DNA of 64,000 nucleotides, from the NCBI RefSeq assembly GCF_029227915.1, contig NC_079878.1, positions 17,176,001 through 17,240,000 on the forward strand. The letters are read 5' to 3'. The notes under the pieces are model-generated. The model did not search any database, was not told the origin of the DNA, and was given only the letters and a program-made list of their open reading frames with translations. This document shows, in pieces, positions 1-10,715 of the stretch. Source of the stretch: Hydractinia symbiolongicarpus. Taxonomy: Eukaryota; Cnidaria; Hydrozoa; Anthoathecata; Hydractiniidae. The translations under genes were made by a program, and so were the position numbers. How positions within the stretch are numbered: position 1 is the stretch's first letter; every line of letters starts with the position of its first letter.

Positions 1-1580
1 AATCTTGCACACCCTTAAGCTAGGTTACCTACGTATTATTTTTAGAATTTTTTTCCTCACCAAAACAAACTTTTGATTTTACTGGTATGTATATATTTGG
101 CAGAAGCTTAAGGTAAAAACTAAAAGAAAATTAAATTTGTCACACAAAATCTATCAGTTTGCGTACATGTAAAGTGTGTATAATTTCCTGTACCCTGGCC
201 ATTGAGGTGGTCTGTTTCTTACACACTATTATCCAGCATGTACACTTTTATAACATTTCTTGATAGTAAAACCTGTCTAAATGGCACACTTTCGGGACAA
301 TTTTTTTTGTCCGCCTTGGAGAGTCGTTTTCTTTGCAGGAGATATTTGGTACAGATATTTTCCCGAAGTAAAGAGTGTAAGACATGTACTCGGTATAATT
401 AGGCAATTGAGAGAGTCACCAGCCACAAGTTGATACATGCCGATTTATTATATTTCATGCTTGTTCCATGCTAAATAAAAACAAAAATAAGTAAGTAAAC
501 TGAGTTATAAATATACAAAAGAGTTTTAGAAAGAAAATTATTGGTGTCATAAAATTTATTTTTTGATTATAAATGAAGTTGGCCGATTGACGACAATTTA
601 CGTATCGTAGCATCGGATTCTATAGGGCTATATACTTTATGCGGGAAAAAATAGAAGCACTTTTGCGCTTTTTGCTTCTTTAACAATAAATAAAGCCGTG
701 TAAGCGTAGACTTACATTGTGCCATATTATATGCATTTCGAGTAATACTTAACTTCTTGTACATGAAGTAAGTTGGAACAAGTAATTGTTTTAAAGAAGA
801 TAATTATGTTTCAAACCAAAAATAATTTTAACGACGTCATCGGGATTAAAAAATGTCATCAAATTGAGTACATATTTACAATACAGCATTTGAAGCTGAT
901 CCAGGTAAAAAAACAATATAGTGACGTTTGCTTTTCACTCCAAATCTAGTCTGTATTTTTTTGTAGCACCTTAGAATTTCCTTAGCAACACCTTAATTCC
1001 ACCGGTGAAAATAGAATTAAGAGATGTCTTCTGTTTCTAATGTCCACTATTTAAAAGTTAAACTATATGATAAAATTGTATCCAAAATATACCAAAGAAT
1101 GGAATAAACAGTCTACTTGCAGCATAGAAGTCACTTAATAAATGAAACAACCTTATATTTTTACCACCAAACGACATGTAGAATATAGCATATAGCCACT
1201 TAAGTCGCAACTAAATTTGAAATGCATGTAAAAATAAAATATTCAAATTAAAAATGTTAGTACTGCCATTTAGATACAGAGTGAATTATGGAACAGTGTA
1301 TCTAAATGTGTGCTTTCCTGCCGTAAAGAGATCTACATGATATATATATGGTTCCGCTGAGATATTCCACATTTCCCAAAAATCGACTTATGTGGCTTTA
1401 TTTGACTTTGGGAAAAATTGATAGATATACATACTAAAAACTTTAGGGCTGTGTATTTCTGAAACTACTGGCCCAGAGGAAAAGAATGCAATATCAAAAG
1501 AAAAAGGATGACTGAGACTCAAATCTGAGTTCTTTGGGAGGTACAGTGTAGAGAACAAATACCGCTACTGACAAGTCAAA
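1..1580. other. AT-rich DNA without recognisable genes
   Basis: I see no coding region, RNA gene or recognisable transposon in this stretch. The short open frames here have no recognisable motif and biased AT composition. It is probably host intergenic or decayed repeat DNA. Confidence 0.5.
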
Positions 1581-1660
1581 ACTTAGGTCGATCAAAAAAA
1601 ATCGACCTAAGTGTTTGATCGACCTAAGTAGCTATATTTGTCACAAAAAATCGACCTAAG
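1581..1660. repeat. Hairpin and repeated TCGACCTAAGT motif
   Basis: Positions 1581-1592 and 1601-1612 are perfect 12-bp inverted repeats (ACTTAGGTCGAT and its complement) around an A-rich loop. The arm motif recurs directly at about 1617 and 1648, giving four occurrences in 80 bp. The function is unknown; it may be a remnant of a hairpin-ended repeat. Confidence 0.6.
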
Positions 1661-2052
1661 TGTAAAATAGGTAAAAAAAAACCGTTTTTTTTTTGTTTTG
1701 GTTTCACAGGGCGTGAAAGCAATTTTTTGAGTGCACAATCTAAAGATAAAAAAAATATCAATTTTTAACATAATACTCAAATTTGTTTTAGAATTTGTGT
1801 TCCTTTTATACCTTGCATAGGGAACAAACTAGTCTTCAGGGATCATTATTGTTCCAAGAAAAATTTGGGCAGGTTTTGTTCAAGCAGCTCTTATTAATAA
1901 TGAGAAAATATATACAGTATAATATAATGTTATTTTGTTTAGGGTAAAATATCTTACCAATATCACTCATACCATAAGCAACTCATACATTATACTGTGA
2001 GCTTAAAAAATCTAAGTACCATAGACTTTCACTAAAAGGAGAATAAAATTAC
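1661..2052. other. AT-rich DNA, nothing recognised
   Basis: Contains homopolymer runs of A and T and no supportable gene or repeat family. Confidence 0.4.
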
Positions 2053-2206
2053 ATATATATTATATATATATATACACATCCCAGGACAAGCTTGTTTCGC
2101 CGTATCATGGCTTATCAGCTGGGCTAGTGTGGGATTTGACCCATGAACCTTTCGATTTGTAATTAATGGTATTGAAACCCATTACACCGACTAGGCCACA
2201 GGCACT
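2053..2206 (-). repeat. tRNA-derived SINE candidate with TA-rich tail
   Basis: Read on the minus strand, about 2203-2192 holds a good RNA polymerase III A box (TGGCCTAGTCGG). About 50 bases further on is a B-box-like stretch (GGGTCAAATCC), the spacing expected for a tRNA head. The body continues toward 2076 and the element ends in an alternating TA tract at 2053-2075, a common kind of SINE tail. There is no intact tRNA cloverleaf, so it is a SINE rather than a functional tRNA gene. The region 2207-2320 may be its flank or an older part of the same repeat. Confidence 0.5.
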
Positions 2207-3429
2207 ACATGTCAACAGAGTGCTCAATGCCCCTAGGGACAGAGCTATGCGCAGTGCTAGGTAGTGAACGTGTTCTTAGCGAACACTCATGCTGACGATG
2301 CAGATTAATCAATCCCTTTTTCAATATAATATATATAAATATATATATTTGTATATTCATCAATAGGAATCAACAACTTTATTGTAGTATATACATCATG
2401 CAGTGACAATTTTGCAACAGAAATTACATGGTGACAATAAACACGCAAGCATCAAAATTCTCAATACTAACACCAAAGTTCCTTATTTCAAGGCAATCAA
2501 TCACAAAATATTGTAATTGAAGCTGTCCGAATTGCTCTTCACCGAGCTGTTTCTGTTTACATATACTCGTTTGACTAAAATAATAACAACAAGACCCACA
2601 GCCCTAAAACTAATGCCTTACTCTTATAAAGCATATAAATTTTCTTGTTTCTATTATGTATAAGTCCTTGTTATTATATATAATTGTGTCATTTTGCCTA
2701 AGTCAACGTATTAAGCCTTCACTCCTTCCCCCTAAACATCTAAACAACATTTGTGTGTAGCAAAATAATATGAGTAGTAGTTAGATTAGATAGATGTGCA
2801 TATTTTACATGGCTAGCCTCACAAATATCAAGGGATATATTCTGTCAATTATTTCAGTTAAAACCACTAAGCAACAGCAACAGTTGCCAGTATGAAAGAC
2901 TAAAACTGGACTATAGCTAGCTAGCTAAACTGATATCACAGGACTCAGAGGTTTAAAAACTGTAGCTGGCTAAATAAATCTAATGATGATAATGAATAGC
3001 ACAACAGCATGGCATGCTGAGGTTGCAGCTGCATCATTTTAGCAAGAAACACAAAAAGCTGCCTAGCTAGCTTGGTGGAGGGTGCCTTTCATTTTACCAG
3101 ACAACAAAGCCGCCTGACAAAATCTATTTAGTTGGTTTCAATGCTTTAAACAGCCAGCCGTCTGTTATTTAGCTACGTTACTACTGTAATATCCCATTAG
3201 ATAGATTATACAAAGAAGCACTACAATTAAAGAAAAGTGCAGAAAAACACAAGAAAAAGTACAGCCCGCCATCTTTTATTTATCAGCTACGCAAATATTA
3301 GGAGCAGAGCTTTACACAGTGCTTGCAAGGCCGTAAAATAGTATGCTTATCATATTATTATCGACTTTCAGAATACTATCTATATCATATTATTTTTGGT
3401 GCGACTATGTTGCATATATAGTTAAAGGG
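2207..3429. other. Gene-free AT-rich DNA with CTAG-type short repeats
   Basis: Contains several AGCTAGCTAG-like runs (around 2915 and 3065), a motif that recurs near 12.77, 30.36 and 62.2-62.5 kb and so seems typical of this genome. No coding region is supportable. Confidence 0.45.
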
Positions 3430-4000
3430 CCGTTTAAAAGGGCCGTTGTCGACTGTTGTTCGTGTTTTTCAAAAATGCGCAATGTGAGTTTTATTTGTTG
3501 CCATAGCGATATGGGTTAAAATCAATTTAAGAGACCGGTTAAAATTTTGTACTCAGGTCTCTTTTATAAGTAAAACACAATTTAGGATTTTAGTGCGGCT
3601 AATTTCAGAGTTGGACACTGCTAAAGGTGTCCATGCGTTACGTTTTGTTGAAGATTTGTGTAAACAGGCCGTTTTACAGTATAAATTTGTTTGATATTTT
3701 GAGGCACAATGTAGGTGCATATTGTTGCTATGGTAATATGAATTTTAGTTGGTTTGAAAAACTGTTTAGGTGTCAAGTGTCGTTTAGAAGTTGATTTAGG
3801 CACATAATTACGTGTCTCTATGTTGTTGGATGACCGTGGTAACAGATTGTTATTAAATGCTGTTCGATTCGACGAATTGTAAATATTTTTTTCATATCAT
3901 GAGTACAATGGGTGGCTATGGTGATATGGATTTCTCTTCTTTTTGAGAGAGTTGGTATATTGTGCTCATGTCACGATGTTGTTGTATTTTGTGTTTTTTA
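3430..4000. repeat. Diverged tandem-like repeat (GTTGCYATRGYGATATG motif)
   Basis: A motif resembling GTTGCCATAGCGATATG recurs in diverged form near 3498, 3720 and 3910, separated by roughly 200 bases. The copies are too diverged for me to define the unit. The stretch lies directly downstream (in the minus sense) of the Penelope-like element and could be its 3' region or an older repeat. No gene is seen to 4265. Confidence 0.35.
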
Positions 4001-4278
4001 GAATAAACGGTACCTTTGTTCGTTACACTTCTTCATAAAGTGACGGAACAAGTTAGTTCCCAGTATCTTTTCATTGAAGGTATTGTGATGTTGTGTTTTA
4101 TAACGGCGCATATCCAGTTTCCCTGTTATAACAGAGTGGGTAATGGGGGGAGAGAGTTGCTGTTATACAAAGAAAGTTACGCTTATAAAAAATCACAGTT
4201 TATATCAATGATGGTATTTCCTTCGTACTTCTAAAAAACTCATATTCTAATTACAAGCATGATTCAGCCGCCAGAGAT

Positions 4279-5145
4279 TTAGTCACCAGTCCCCAATTTC
4301 GTCCGGACAAGGTGGTCCTGGATGTTTTTGTGTCTTGTGAATGCAATAAATGGTTTGTTTGGAAAAACTTTATGCAGTTCTCTGTCATTTATAATGATTG
4401 ACCAATGTTTCTTGAAAATATTTTTTACAGGAATAAACGCTCTATGATAAGGGATGATAAAGGGCAAAACGTCATTGTTATGGACGCTGCTGCTTATTCC
4501 GTCGATATTGCTCCGTTTCTTTTTGTTATTAATTTTATCTTTCTTATATTATCTTTCGTTATCATACGATAGCGCAGGGCTTGTGAGTAAACAATACTCT
4601 GTTTTGTGTAATATGGATGGTAGGAGTTGTAGTGCAATAACGTTCGTGTGTCAGTAGGTTTGATGTATAGCTTTGTTTTGAGGTCTCCCGTTTCTGAATC
4701 GAGATAGACAGTGGTATCCAGAAAATCTATTTCCTCGATGGAAAATTTATACGTAAACTTTATTGTTGGGTGTACTGAATTGAGGTACGTAAAGAACTCC
4801 TTGAGTTTGTTTTCTCCATGCTCCCATATAAAAAAAATGTCATCTAAGAAGCGGAGGTAAATCGTAAGAAGGCCTGGAAACCTTTTAAATATGTGTGTTT
4901 CTTCGAACAAGCCGAGAAAAAGAGATGCATATGGTGGTGCAACCTTCGTTCCCATAGCAGTTCCTATTAGTTGTAGAAAAATTTCGTCAAGGAACTGAAA
5001 ATAGTTGTTTTCCAAAATAAAGGAGAACAGTACGCGTGTAACTTGTTCGTTTGGTGTAAAGTTTGGTAGGTGATGCTGAAAGATTTTCATGAAGTGTATA
5101 CACGCGTCCACACCTTCTTTGTGTGGTATGTTGGTATTAAGCGAT
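4279..5145 (-). pseudogene. Penelope-like reverse transcriptase, catalytic part
   Basis: From about 5145 the minus frame reads TNIPHKEG, then the conserved IGTAMGTKVAPPYASLFLG segment, then FLDDIFFIW (the catalytic Asp pair), a FSIEEIDFLDTTV block and a KPTDTRTLLHYNSYHP block. The frame stops at 4494 and the thumb-like segment (PFIIPYHRAF onward) continues in a shifted frame to 4279, marking a frameshift near 4.48 kb. The usual C-terminal GIY-YIG nuclease is absent. The catalytic Asp pair is intact but the gene is broken at both ends. Confidence 0.85.
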
Positions 5146-5645
5146 GTAATGATCAGTCAAGATTTTTGAATAGTACGTTTTGTTGTCAAGGTGCTTGCGT
5201 ACTTTGTCAACGTAATCATATTTGTTCGTGATGACGATTGAGCCACCTTTATCGGCTTTTTTAATTACTATGTCTTTGTTTTTTGAAAGGTTTTTTAGAC
5301 TTTTGTATTCTTCGGGAGCGCAGTTGTATTTATCTTTCAGGAGGGGGGAATCGTCAATGAACGTTTCAATATCAGCACGGATGGAATTGATAAATTTTAG
5401 GAGTGTTGTGTTTTTAGGTTTAGGTGTCATCCAGTCAGACCGACGGTAAAGACCTGCTTCAGGTCGTGGGTTCTGATAAAAATAATATTTTGTGTACATG
5501 CGGTTTCGTAATTTATTGAGCGCTAACTTAAGGTGTTCGCGGGAGTTAACATATGTAGGTGTTGGAACAAATTTGAGCCCTTTATGTAGAATGGAGTGGT
5601 CATGGTTGGTTAAAGTAATATTTGAGAGATTGACAACAAGTTATT
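5137..5645 (-). pseudogene. Penelope-like reverse transcriptase, N-terminal part
   Basis: The open frame from about 5645 contains KGLKFVPTPTYV and, further on, the KADKGGSIVITNK segment that precedes the polymerase core in Penelope-like enzymes. It ends at a TAA at 5137. Immediately beyond, in another frame, comes the TNIPHKEG segment that normally lies more than 100 residues further on. An internal deletion therefore removed the first palm motifs. The block is co-linear with the fragment at 4279-5145. Confidence 0.75.
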
Positions 5646-5785
5646 TGTTTGTTTATGTTTTATTTTCTTATAAAATTGTTGTATAACAGAGTTTTTTTTC
5701 TTTGAAGAAGGAATCTGGATCTCAAAGTGTTCGGTGCTATACTTTATACATGAAATGTGACCCGTTGTGTTTGACGGGCACTTAA

Positions 5786-6739
5786 TTATCGGTATTTTTC
5801 TCGATTCCAGTTTGACAAGTTTTTTGAAGGGTACTGTTCATGTTGTTGTGGTTGTTGGAATCTTGGTGTTTGTTGAGAACGTTGTTGTTGTTGTAATCGT
5901 TGTTGCTGTTGTTGATGAAATCGAGGTGTTTGTTGTTGTCGAAAACGTGGTTGTTTGCGATGTATGTGTTCGTTATTTGTTTTAAAATGGTCATGGGAGC
6001 GTTTTCTATTTTCTCGAGTTGCCACGTTTTGATTGTGTTCCTGAATTGAAGTTTTATTCAGGGTAGTTAATTCTCCCTCTGGGAGTTCCTGTTTGAGTTT
6101 GTCACGCTCGTTTTGATAAATGTTGATTTCCTGTTGGTGGTGTTCCAACAGTATTTGCAGGAGTGTTTCACTGCAGGAATGTATAGTGGTATTCCCTTTG
6201 TCTTCAAGCTCTTCCGGCAAGTTCACGGTAGACCATATATTCACTTTGAGCCCAGATGGCATTGTTTTATTGGTGACGTGTGCCTTTAGCAGCTGAATTT
6301 GTCGCAAATGATCCAATTGTTTGTTTGTGGATTTGATGTACTTTTCTCGTGCTAGGACGTGGCCGAAAACTCCAATGACGGTAGAAATGAAACGTTCGAT
6401 CTCATCTCCGCCTTTAGGTTTTGTTGTCGAATTGCCATGGTTGTCGCCAGGTCCAATATTATTTATTATTGGCAGCTTTACAGGTTCTATTTTTTTGGTT
6501 GCCATTGTTGTTGAGGTTGTTGTTTTAGTTGATGTAGATGGTGTGTTTAGAGGAGGCGTCTATAGTACTTCATTTTGAGACGGGAAGTCCGTTATATCCA
6601 TATCCTCCAATTCGAAGTCCATTATTGCATCGAGGGATTTTGGTGTGTTTTTTCGCTGTTGTTTTCTACCACTGACAAACAGTCTTTTTGTTTTCCCTAC
6701 GATGCCTGGTGATTTGGTGTGCTTTTGTTCCGAAACCAT
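5786..6739 (-). pseudogene. Penelope-like element upstream ORF, Gln-rich tail
   Basis: The frame runs from an ATG at 6739 to a stop at 5786, interrupted by one in-frame TAG at 6562-6560. A second in-frame ATG at 6505 restarts it. The N-terminal part is basic, the middle is helical, and the last 60 residues are dominated by Gln with repeated PRF(Q)n units. The antisense strand of this CAA-rich stretch gives spurious Val-rich open frames. The protein probably serves as an RNA-binding or structural partner of the reverse transcriptase. That role is inference from position; the family has no motif I recognise. Confidence 0.6.
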
Positions 6740-7185
6740 GAAGCAAAAATTTAAGTTAGTTAGATTTACTACAGTCCATGTTATGCAGTTGAGCATTTAT
6801 TATTTTTCAACGCAAATTTGTAAATAGCACTGGCACGAAGGTGTCAATTAGCACAATTGTGCTAAGATGGTGTTTTATCGAGAGATTTTAAAAGTAGTGC
6901 CAGTACTGATTCATAAAGAACTGTTGACCAGTTTGCAAGGCGTGATTATGCGCAAAGTCGACGTTGTTTGTATATCACAATCAGTATTGACGTTTGACTT
7001 TGTTAATTAAAGCTGGTGGTTAATTGCGAGTTGCTGGTTTTACAAAAACGTTTTCGCAAAGGCGTGTGCTCTTTTACAGAAAGCGTATTTTTCTCTTTCC
7101 TAGCCACTGCGTTTACACTGTGTATACACGAAAGGAGAAACGAGGGTTTCACACAACAGAAGACAAGCGAGTTGTCTGAAAGCAA
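6740..7185. other. No gene recognised; upstream flank of the Penelope-like element
   Basis: A mixed-composition stretch between the Penelope ORF start and the tandem duplication. It may contain the element's 5' untranslated region. No further feature is supported. Confidence 0.35.
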
Positions 7186-7660
7186 TGTGTGAAAATCAGT
7201 GTGTTATTCCCTCTCGCTTTCCCCATCGTACATTGAACAATCAAATTGCTCTAGTTTAAGTTTGTTCGAGCGAACATGTTGTTGTAGTTTGCTCTGGTTA
7301 TATACCAATATATAAGTGTTGATATTGGCAATTTGTGTTTCGTTCTTTTTAAATAACTAACTGAATAATGAGATCATCAGTTGATTTCTACCGTCATTGG
7401 AGTTTTCGGCCCCGTGTGTGAAAATCAGTGTGTTATTCCCTCTCGCTTTCCCCATCGTACATTGAACAATCAAATTGGTTTAGTTTAAGTTTGTTCGAGC
7501 GAACATGTTGTTGTAGTTTGCTCTGGTTATCTACCAATATATAAGTGTTGATATTGTCAATTTGTGTTTCGTTCTTAAAAAACTAACTGAATAATGAGAT
7601 CATCAGTTGATTTCTACCGTCATTGGAGTTTTCGGCCCTGTCCTAGCACGAACTAATCAA
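7186..7660 (+). repeat. 229-bp tandem duplication with inverted Penelope scrap
   Basis: The sequence from about 7186 repeats from about 7415 with a period of 229 bp and few differences. Each copy ends with about 30 bases (TTTCTACCGTCATTGGAGTT core) matching the reverse complement of 6359-6394, inside the Penelope upstream ORF. After the second copy the match runs on through GTCCTAGCACGA. The scrap lies in inverted orientation relative to the element at 4.3-6.7 kb. Penelope-like elements often form such tandem or inverted partial copies. Confidence 0.75.
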
Positions 7661-7746
7661 TAACTCCTCGTGATAGTGGGCCATACCTTTGTTTAGGTAT
7701 TCTCATCAGTTAGTAAAAACAATTTTCTTTTTTCAACTTACCGTTC

Positions 7747-7866
7747 TTATTGTCGTGCAACGGAAACAAATTTAAAGGATCGTTTTGATTCATGATGCGT
7801 ATGTATATCTTGCGTGTGTATATCTTGCGTATATCTTTCTATTTCTGTAACATACAGTTGCTTCAT
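7747..7866 (-). pseudogene. Divergent-partner gene, 5' stub (copy A)
   Basis: A minus-strand ATG at 7866 starts with the same MKQLYVT as the partner genes of copies C and D. After about ten codons the similarity ends in a short TATATCTTGCG minisatellite at 7800-7840, and the frame stops at 7747. Only the first codons are therefore supported as gene sequence. It marks the left breakpoint of fragment A. Confidence 0.6.
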
Positions 7867-7887
7867 GTTTCTTTAAAGAAACATGAA
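7862..7887. promoter_or_regulatory. 26-bp palindrome carrying both divergent start codons
   Basis: Positions 7862-7874 and 7875-7887 are exact reverse complements around a TTTAAA centre. The minus ATG (7866-7864) and plus ATG (7883-7885) lie in its two arms, leaving 16 bp between start codons. The equivalent spacers are 20 bp in copy B (17721-17740), 18 bp in C (26826-26843) and 16 bp in D (44140-44155). All four are T-rich then A-rich, with a TTTAAA/TAAAGAAAC-like core. It is probably a shared bidirectional promoter element, by inference. Confidence 0.6.
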
Positions 7888-8995
7888 TATTTACTCGTAT
7901 AATCCTAAAGCAAGGTACAAGTCCAACAGAGGTGAGTGGCCTCCCGGTGTAAATAACCTGGAGCATCAGGACCTCTACGTGTCTACGACTCAGCACATTT
8001 CCGCGGCATTCCCGCAGCTCACCAAGTACCCCACCAAAGTTCCCACTAACCTGTTGAACGATCCTGTGAGTGTAAATTGGGAGGGTCAAGCCTTGGACTA
8101 TTGGAACATCCAGGTGAATTTTGCTTGTCATTGCGCGACAACGGCGTTGGGGATCTCTGCAAGCACATGAATGGCTCCGTACCCCTTGTCAATGCAATTT
8201 TCAAATTCCACGTGTACTACCACATGAGACGTATTCTCGCGAGAATGAGGGTACCCATGCCCTACGAAGGAGGCTTTTCACAGTACGAGAACTCCTACTC
8301 CAACTCGGGGTGTGCGCAAATATGTCGTGAATACGGTGCGGATCCCAACGCTTTGTACAAGTTAAAAGCCCCGGTGTCATCGTTGACAAATGGTAGATGG
8401 TGGCCGCAGGCTGATGGTGATTGGGCCAAGTTTATCATCCCCACTAGCCAGGGTCTGACATCGGAGGGCCTGATGAAGCTTAGCGAAAGTATTCGCGTTT
8501 ACGTGATCTTGCTACTAGGATCCCAAGCGAGTGCCAAGGCCTCAATCCTAGGCTCTAACGCCGATAACGATTCACGGCTAGACAGATTCTCCTGCAGAAA
8601 TTCGAGGTCATGGTTCAATGTGAGGAAAACGTAGGTCAAGACATCACCGAGTTTCAAAAGGTGTTACAGTATGCACGGACGCCAGTAAATTTCGCCTTCA
8701 TGTCCAGCGTCTACAGGCTCCCCTCCAAAATGGACCTCCGCATTGGAAAGATTGTGGGGTATAACAACAACGTTTTAATCGCGCCCTCTAACATAGGTGT
8801 CGGTATGGAGCTAGATCTGAATATGGGCCATACTGTCAAGGCATCCTTCACTACACCTCGGAGGCAACATATCGAGTCGAAGAAAACCACGCCTCATCCT
8901 GATACCAAGGAAGCCCACAGGCAGCATGATGATACCAAGGCCACCGTTATCACGTTGGGAATAGGGCTAATCCTCGCATATATATGGCTTAGTTC
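7883..8995 (+). pseudogene. Penton-like (minor capsid candidate) pseudogene, copy A
   Basis: Starts MNIYSYNPKARYKSNRGEWP, the signature start of this family in all copies. The reading frame changes twice, near 8158 and near 8570-8610, each consistent with a small indel. The order of conserved blocks is the N-terminal YSYNP segment, a QALDYWNIQVNF segment, a KFHVYYHMRRIL segment, a TSQGLTSEGLMKLSESIRVY segment, a LQYARTPVNF segment, then a Pro/Thr/Gln linker and a C-terminal membrane helix ending in AYIWL near 8990. The stop codon is lost, so the open frame runs on by chance across the antisense of the next gene to 9446. A virion role is inferred from Polinton gene content. Confidence 0.75.
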
Positions 8996-9022
8996 TATTA
9001 TTTTAAAAAACATACTAGATTT

Positions 9023-9965
9023 TTATCGATTCTTACTCCTCCTGTTACTTACATACGTGCTAACAATACTCACGGCGGCAGCCAGGGCCATATACAAGTG
9101 CTTTGCCGCAAATTCCACAACCTTGGCAGCTACCCTGAAAAAGAACGAGACCACGCTGCCAATCATCTCCGGTAGCGCTACACCTGCCTTAGCGGCAATA
9201 TACTTCAAGAATTTTCCAAGTCGCTCCAGCTGCTTGCGTAAAAAACCCTTACCACCCGCACTTCCTCCTGCTGCAGCTCCTCCGGCAGCACCTCCACTTC
9301 CAGTAACTGCCAGGACGATGGTAGAGACCAGCAATCCAACAGCAGAAACGATGCTCGCTATAGTTAGGCCCTGCTCCCGGAAAAGGGTTTTAAGCCTTTT
9401 AAGCAGGGTTTTATCGTCCCGGCAATCTTCATCAGCTCGGACTTAATGGACCTCAGTTGCTTAAAAACCTCGGAGGAAAGACCGTGCCTACCCAGTTCAT
9501 CCTTCTTATCTTCCTTTTATTTCTTCAATTCCTTCTCAAGATCATCAATATCCTGAAGCCTTCGTACCCCGGGCTTCTGCTTTTTAAGTTCTTTCAACTT
9601 ACCCTCTTTCGTATTTATCTCCCTATCATATTATACAAGTTTATCCTTCACCTCCTTAATAGTCTTCTGCAGGTTTTCAATGTCGAGCTTTAACTTTCTC
9701 ATATCCGGGGTCTCGATCTCATCGTCGATGCCCGCGAACGAAGTATCTGCATAACCCTCTATGTCACGAGCAAAATTCTGAATGCTATCAGTTGTTTTCA
9801 CTTCAATCATTTCACCATCCTCTTTACCCGAAGTCTCCTCACCCTTCTTAACAAGAACCTCAACCTCCAGCGCATGGTTTTGGGCCTGTGCTTTATTACC
9901 CTTGTTTGGTGTCTGATAGTCACCAAACCCTATCGCTTTCATGCGTGCACTACCTAGCCTACTCT
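9023..9965 (-). pseudogene. Coiled-coil membrane protein pseudogene, copy A
   Basis: On the minus strand the frame at 9942-9631 begins with the conserved GFGDYQTPNKG block and runs into a helical region. After a frameshift near 9.63 kb the C-terminal part (9334-9023) has a membrane helix, a Gly/Ala-rich linker, the KQLERLGKFLKYIAAKAG segment and a second hydrophobic region. The N-terminal part present in copies C and D is missing because the gene is fused near 9.97-10.03 kb to the middle of the capsid gene. The function is unknown; the conserved double-membrane architecture suggests a virion membrane or internal structural protein. Confidence 0.7.
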
Positions 9966-10029
9966 AGAGCTGTTTTATATTTGGAAAATTACCATCTTGC
10001 AACGTGAGTACTACTTCCGGTAGTGATCT

Positions 10030-10570
10030 TTTCCTGACCTTCCTACCTTATGAGCTTGTATTCCGCAGCAAGGTTATACCGATGAAGAAGGCCGACACCT
10101 CCTACAACCTCCAGATCGACACTCCTGCCAAGAGCTTGAAGAGCGTCTTACTACTATTCGTAGATCCGGGAAAAGTCAAGGCTTACGCCGGTGCCAACGA
10201 GGTCTTCTACAACCTCAAGATCGAGAAAATCGCAATCACGGTAGAAGGTAAGCCGAATGAACTGTATAGCCACGCCATGCTCCCAAAAGATCATCTCGAA
10301 CAAATTGTTGAACTCTTTGGCAGCCACGACTCGGAGGTGACCATCGGGCAGTTCATGACTGAGCGCTATGCGCTGTTCATCGACTTCCGCAGTAGTCCAG
10401 ATCACAGCTTGCATGGTTCTGGCAGACCTTGGCAAAGACTTAGCGATCGGATCACCTTGCATATGACCAAGAAGGTGGATGGAACTGGGGATATCAAGTG
10501 CTACGTGTACTTGCTCCATGACGCTCAGTTGAACATTCTGGATGGCAGATTTCACAGTGTAGAATACTAA
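10030..10570 (+). pseudogene. Major-capsid candidate, C-terminal half (copy A)
   Basis: From about 10038 the frame matches the second half of the 423-codon capsid candidate of copy D, including the DTSYNLQIDTPAKSLK segment, the ELYSHAMLPKDHLEQI segment, a DHSLHGSGR motif and the terminal DGRFHSVEY before the TAA at 10568-10570. The N-terminal half is deleted. The remaining part has no internal stop. The next gene begins 8 nt downstream, as in copy D. Confidence 0.75.
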
Positions 10571-10578
10571 GATAAACA

Positions 10579-10715
10579 TGGCTACCTTAGCAGTAATGGC
10601 AGGATGAGCGTTAATTAACGCTCTAGCATTCTCGGGGAGTAACTATCTCTTCAGCAAACTCAGTGGGCACGGCGAAGAAGAGCGCAAAAGACACGACAAA
10701 GCGATCGATTACAAC
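10579..10715 (+). pseudogene. Short membrane protein, 5' part (copy A)
   Basis: An ATG at 10579 opens a frame with the ALAFSGSNYLFSKLSGHGEE block, closely matching the gene at 40891-40492 in copy D. An in-frame TGA interrupts it after nine codons. Similarity ends after the EERKRHDKAI segment at about 10705, where host-like AT-rich DNA begins. It marks the right breakpoint of fragment A. Confidence 0.65.

Larger units (their letters stand above)
4266..6739 (-). mobile_element. Penelope-like element, defective
   Basis: The minus strand encodes an upstream glutamine-rich ORF and then a reverse transcriptase with the hallmarks of Penelope-like retroelements: a KGLKFVPTP motif in the N-terminal part, a TNIPHKEG motif, an IGTAMGTKVAPPYAS block and the FLDD catalytic motif followed by IDFLDT. 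The element carries an in-frame stop, a frameshift near the end and an internal deletion in the reverse transcriptase core. I found no GIY-YIG endonuclease domain, so the 3' end seems truncated near 4.27 kb. It could not move autonomously. Confidence 0.85.
7747..10715 (-). mobile_element. Polinton fragment A (inverted)
   Basis: This block holds, in order, the start of the divergent-partner gene (-), the penton-like gene (+), the coiled-coil membrane gene (-), the second half of the major-capsid candidate (+) and the start of the short membrane protein (+). The order and orientations are the mirror image of 40.5-44.8 kb in copy D, so A is an inverted internal fragment. It lacks polB, integrase, ATPase and both ends. 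All genes are broken. Its GC content is clearly above that of the flanking host DNA. Confidence 0.85.

Noticed and set aside
2130-2206. Functional tRNA gene
   Set aside because: A and B boxes are present but no complete cloverleaf or acceptor stem could be drawn; a SINE fits better.
5767-5985. Val-rich plus-strand frame
   Set aside because: Antisense of the CAA/Gln repeats in the Penelope upstream ORF.
8610-9446. Long plus-strand frame extending the penton-like gene of copy A
   Set aside because: Only the part up to about 8995 is homologous to the family. The rest is antisense of the coiled-coil gene, opened by loss of the stop codon.
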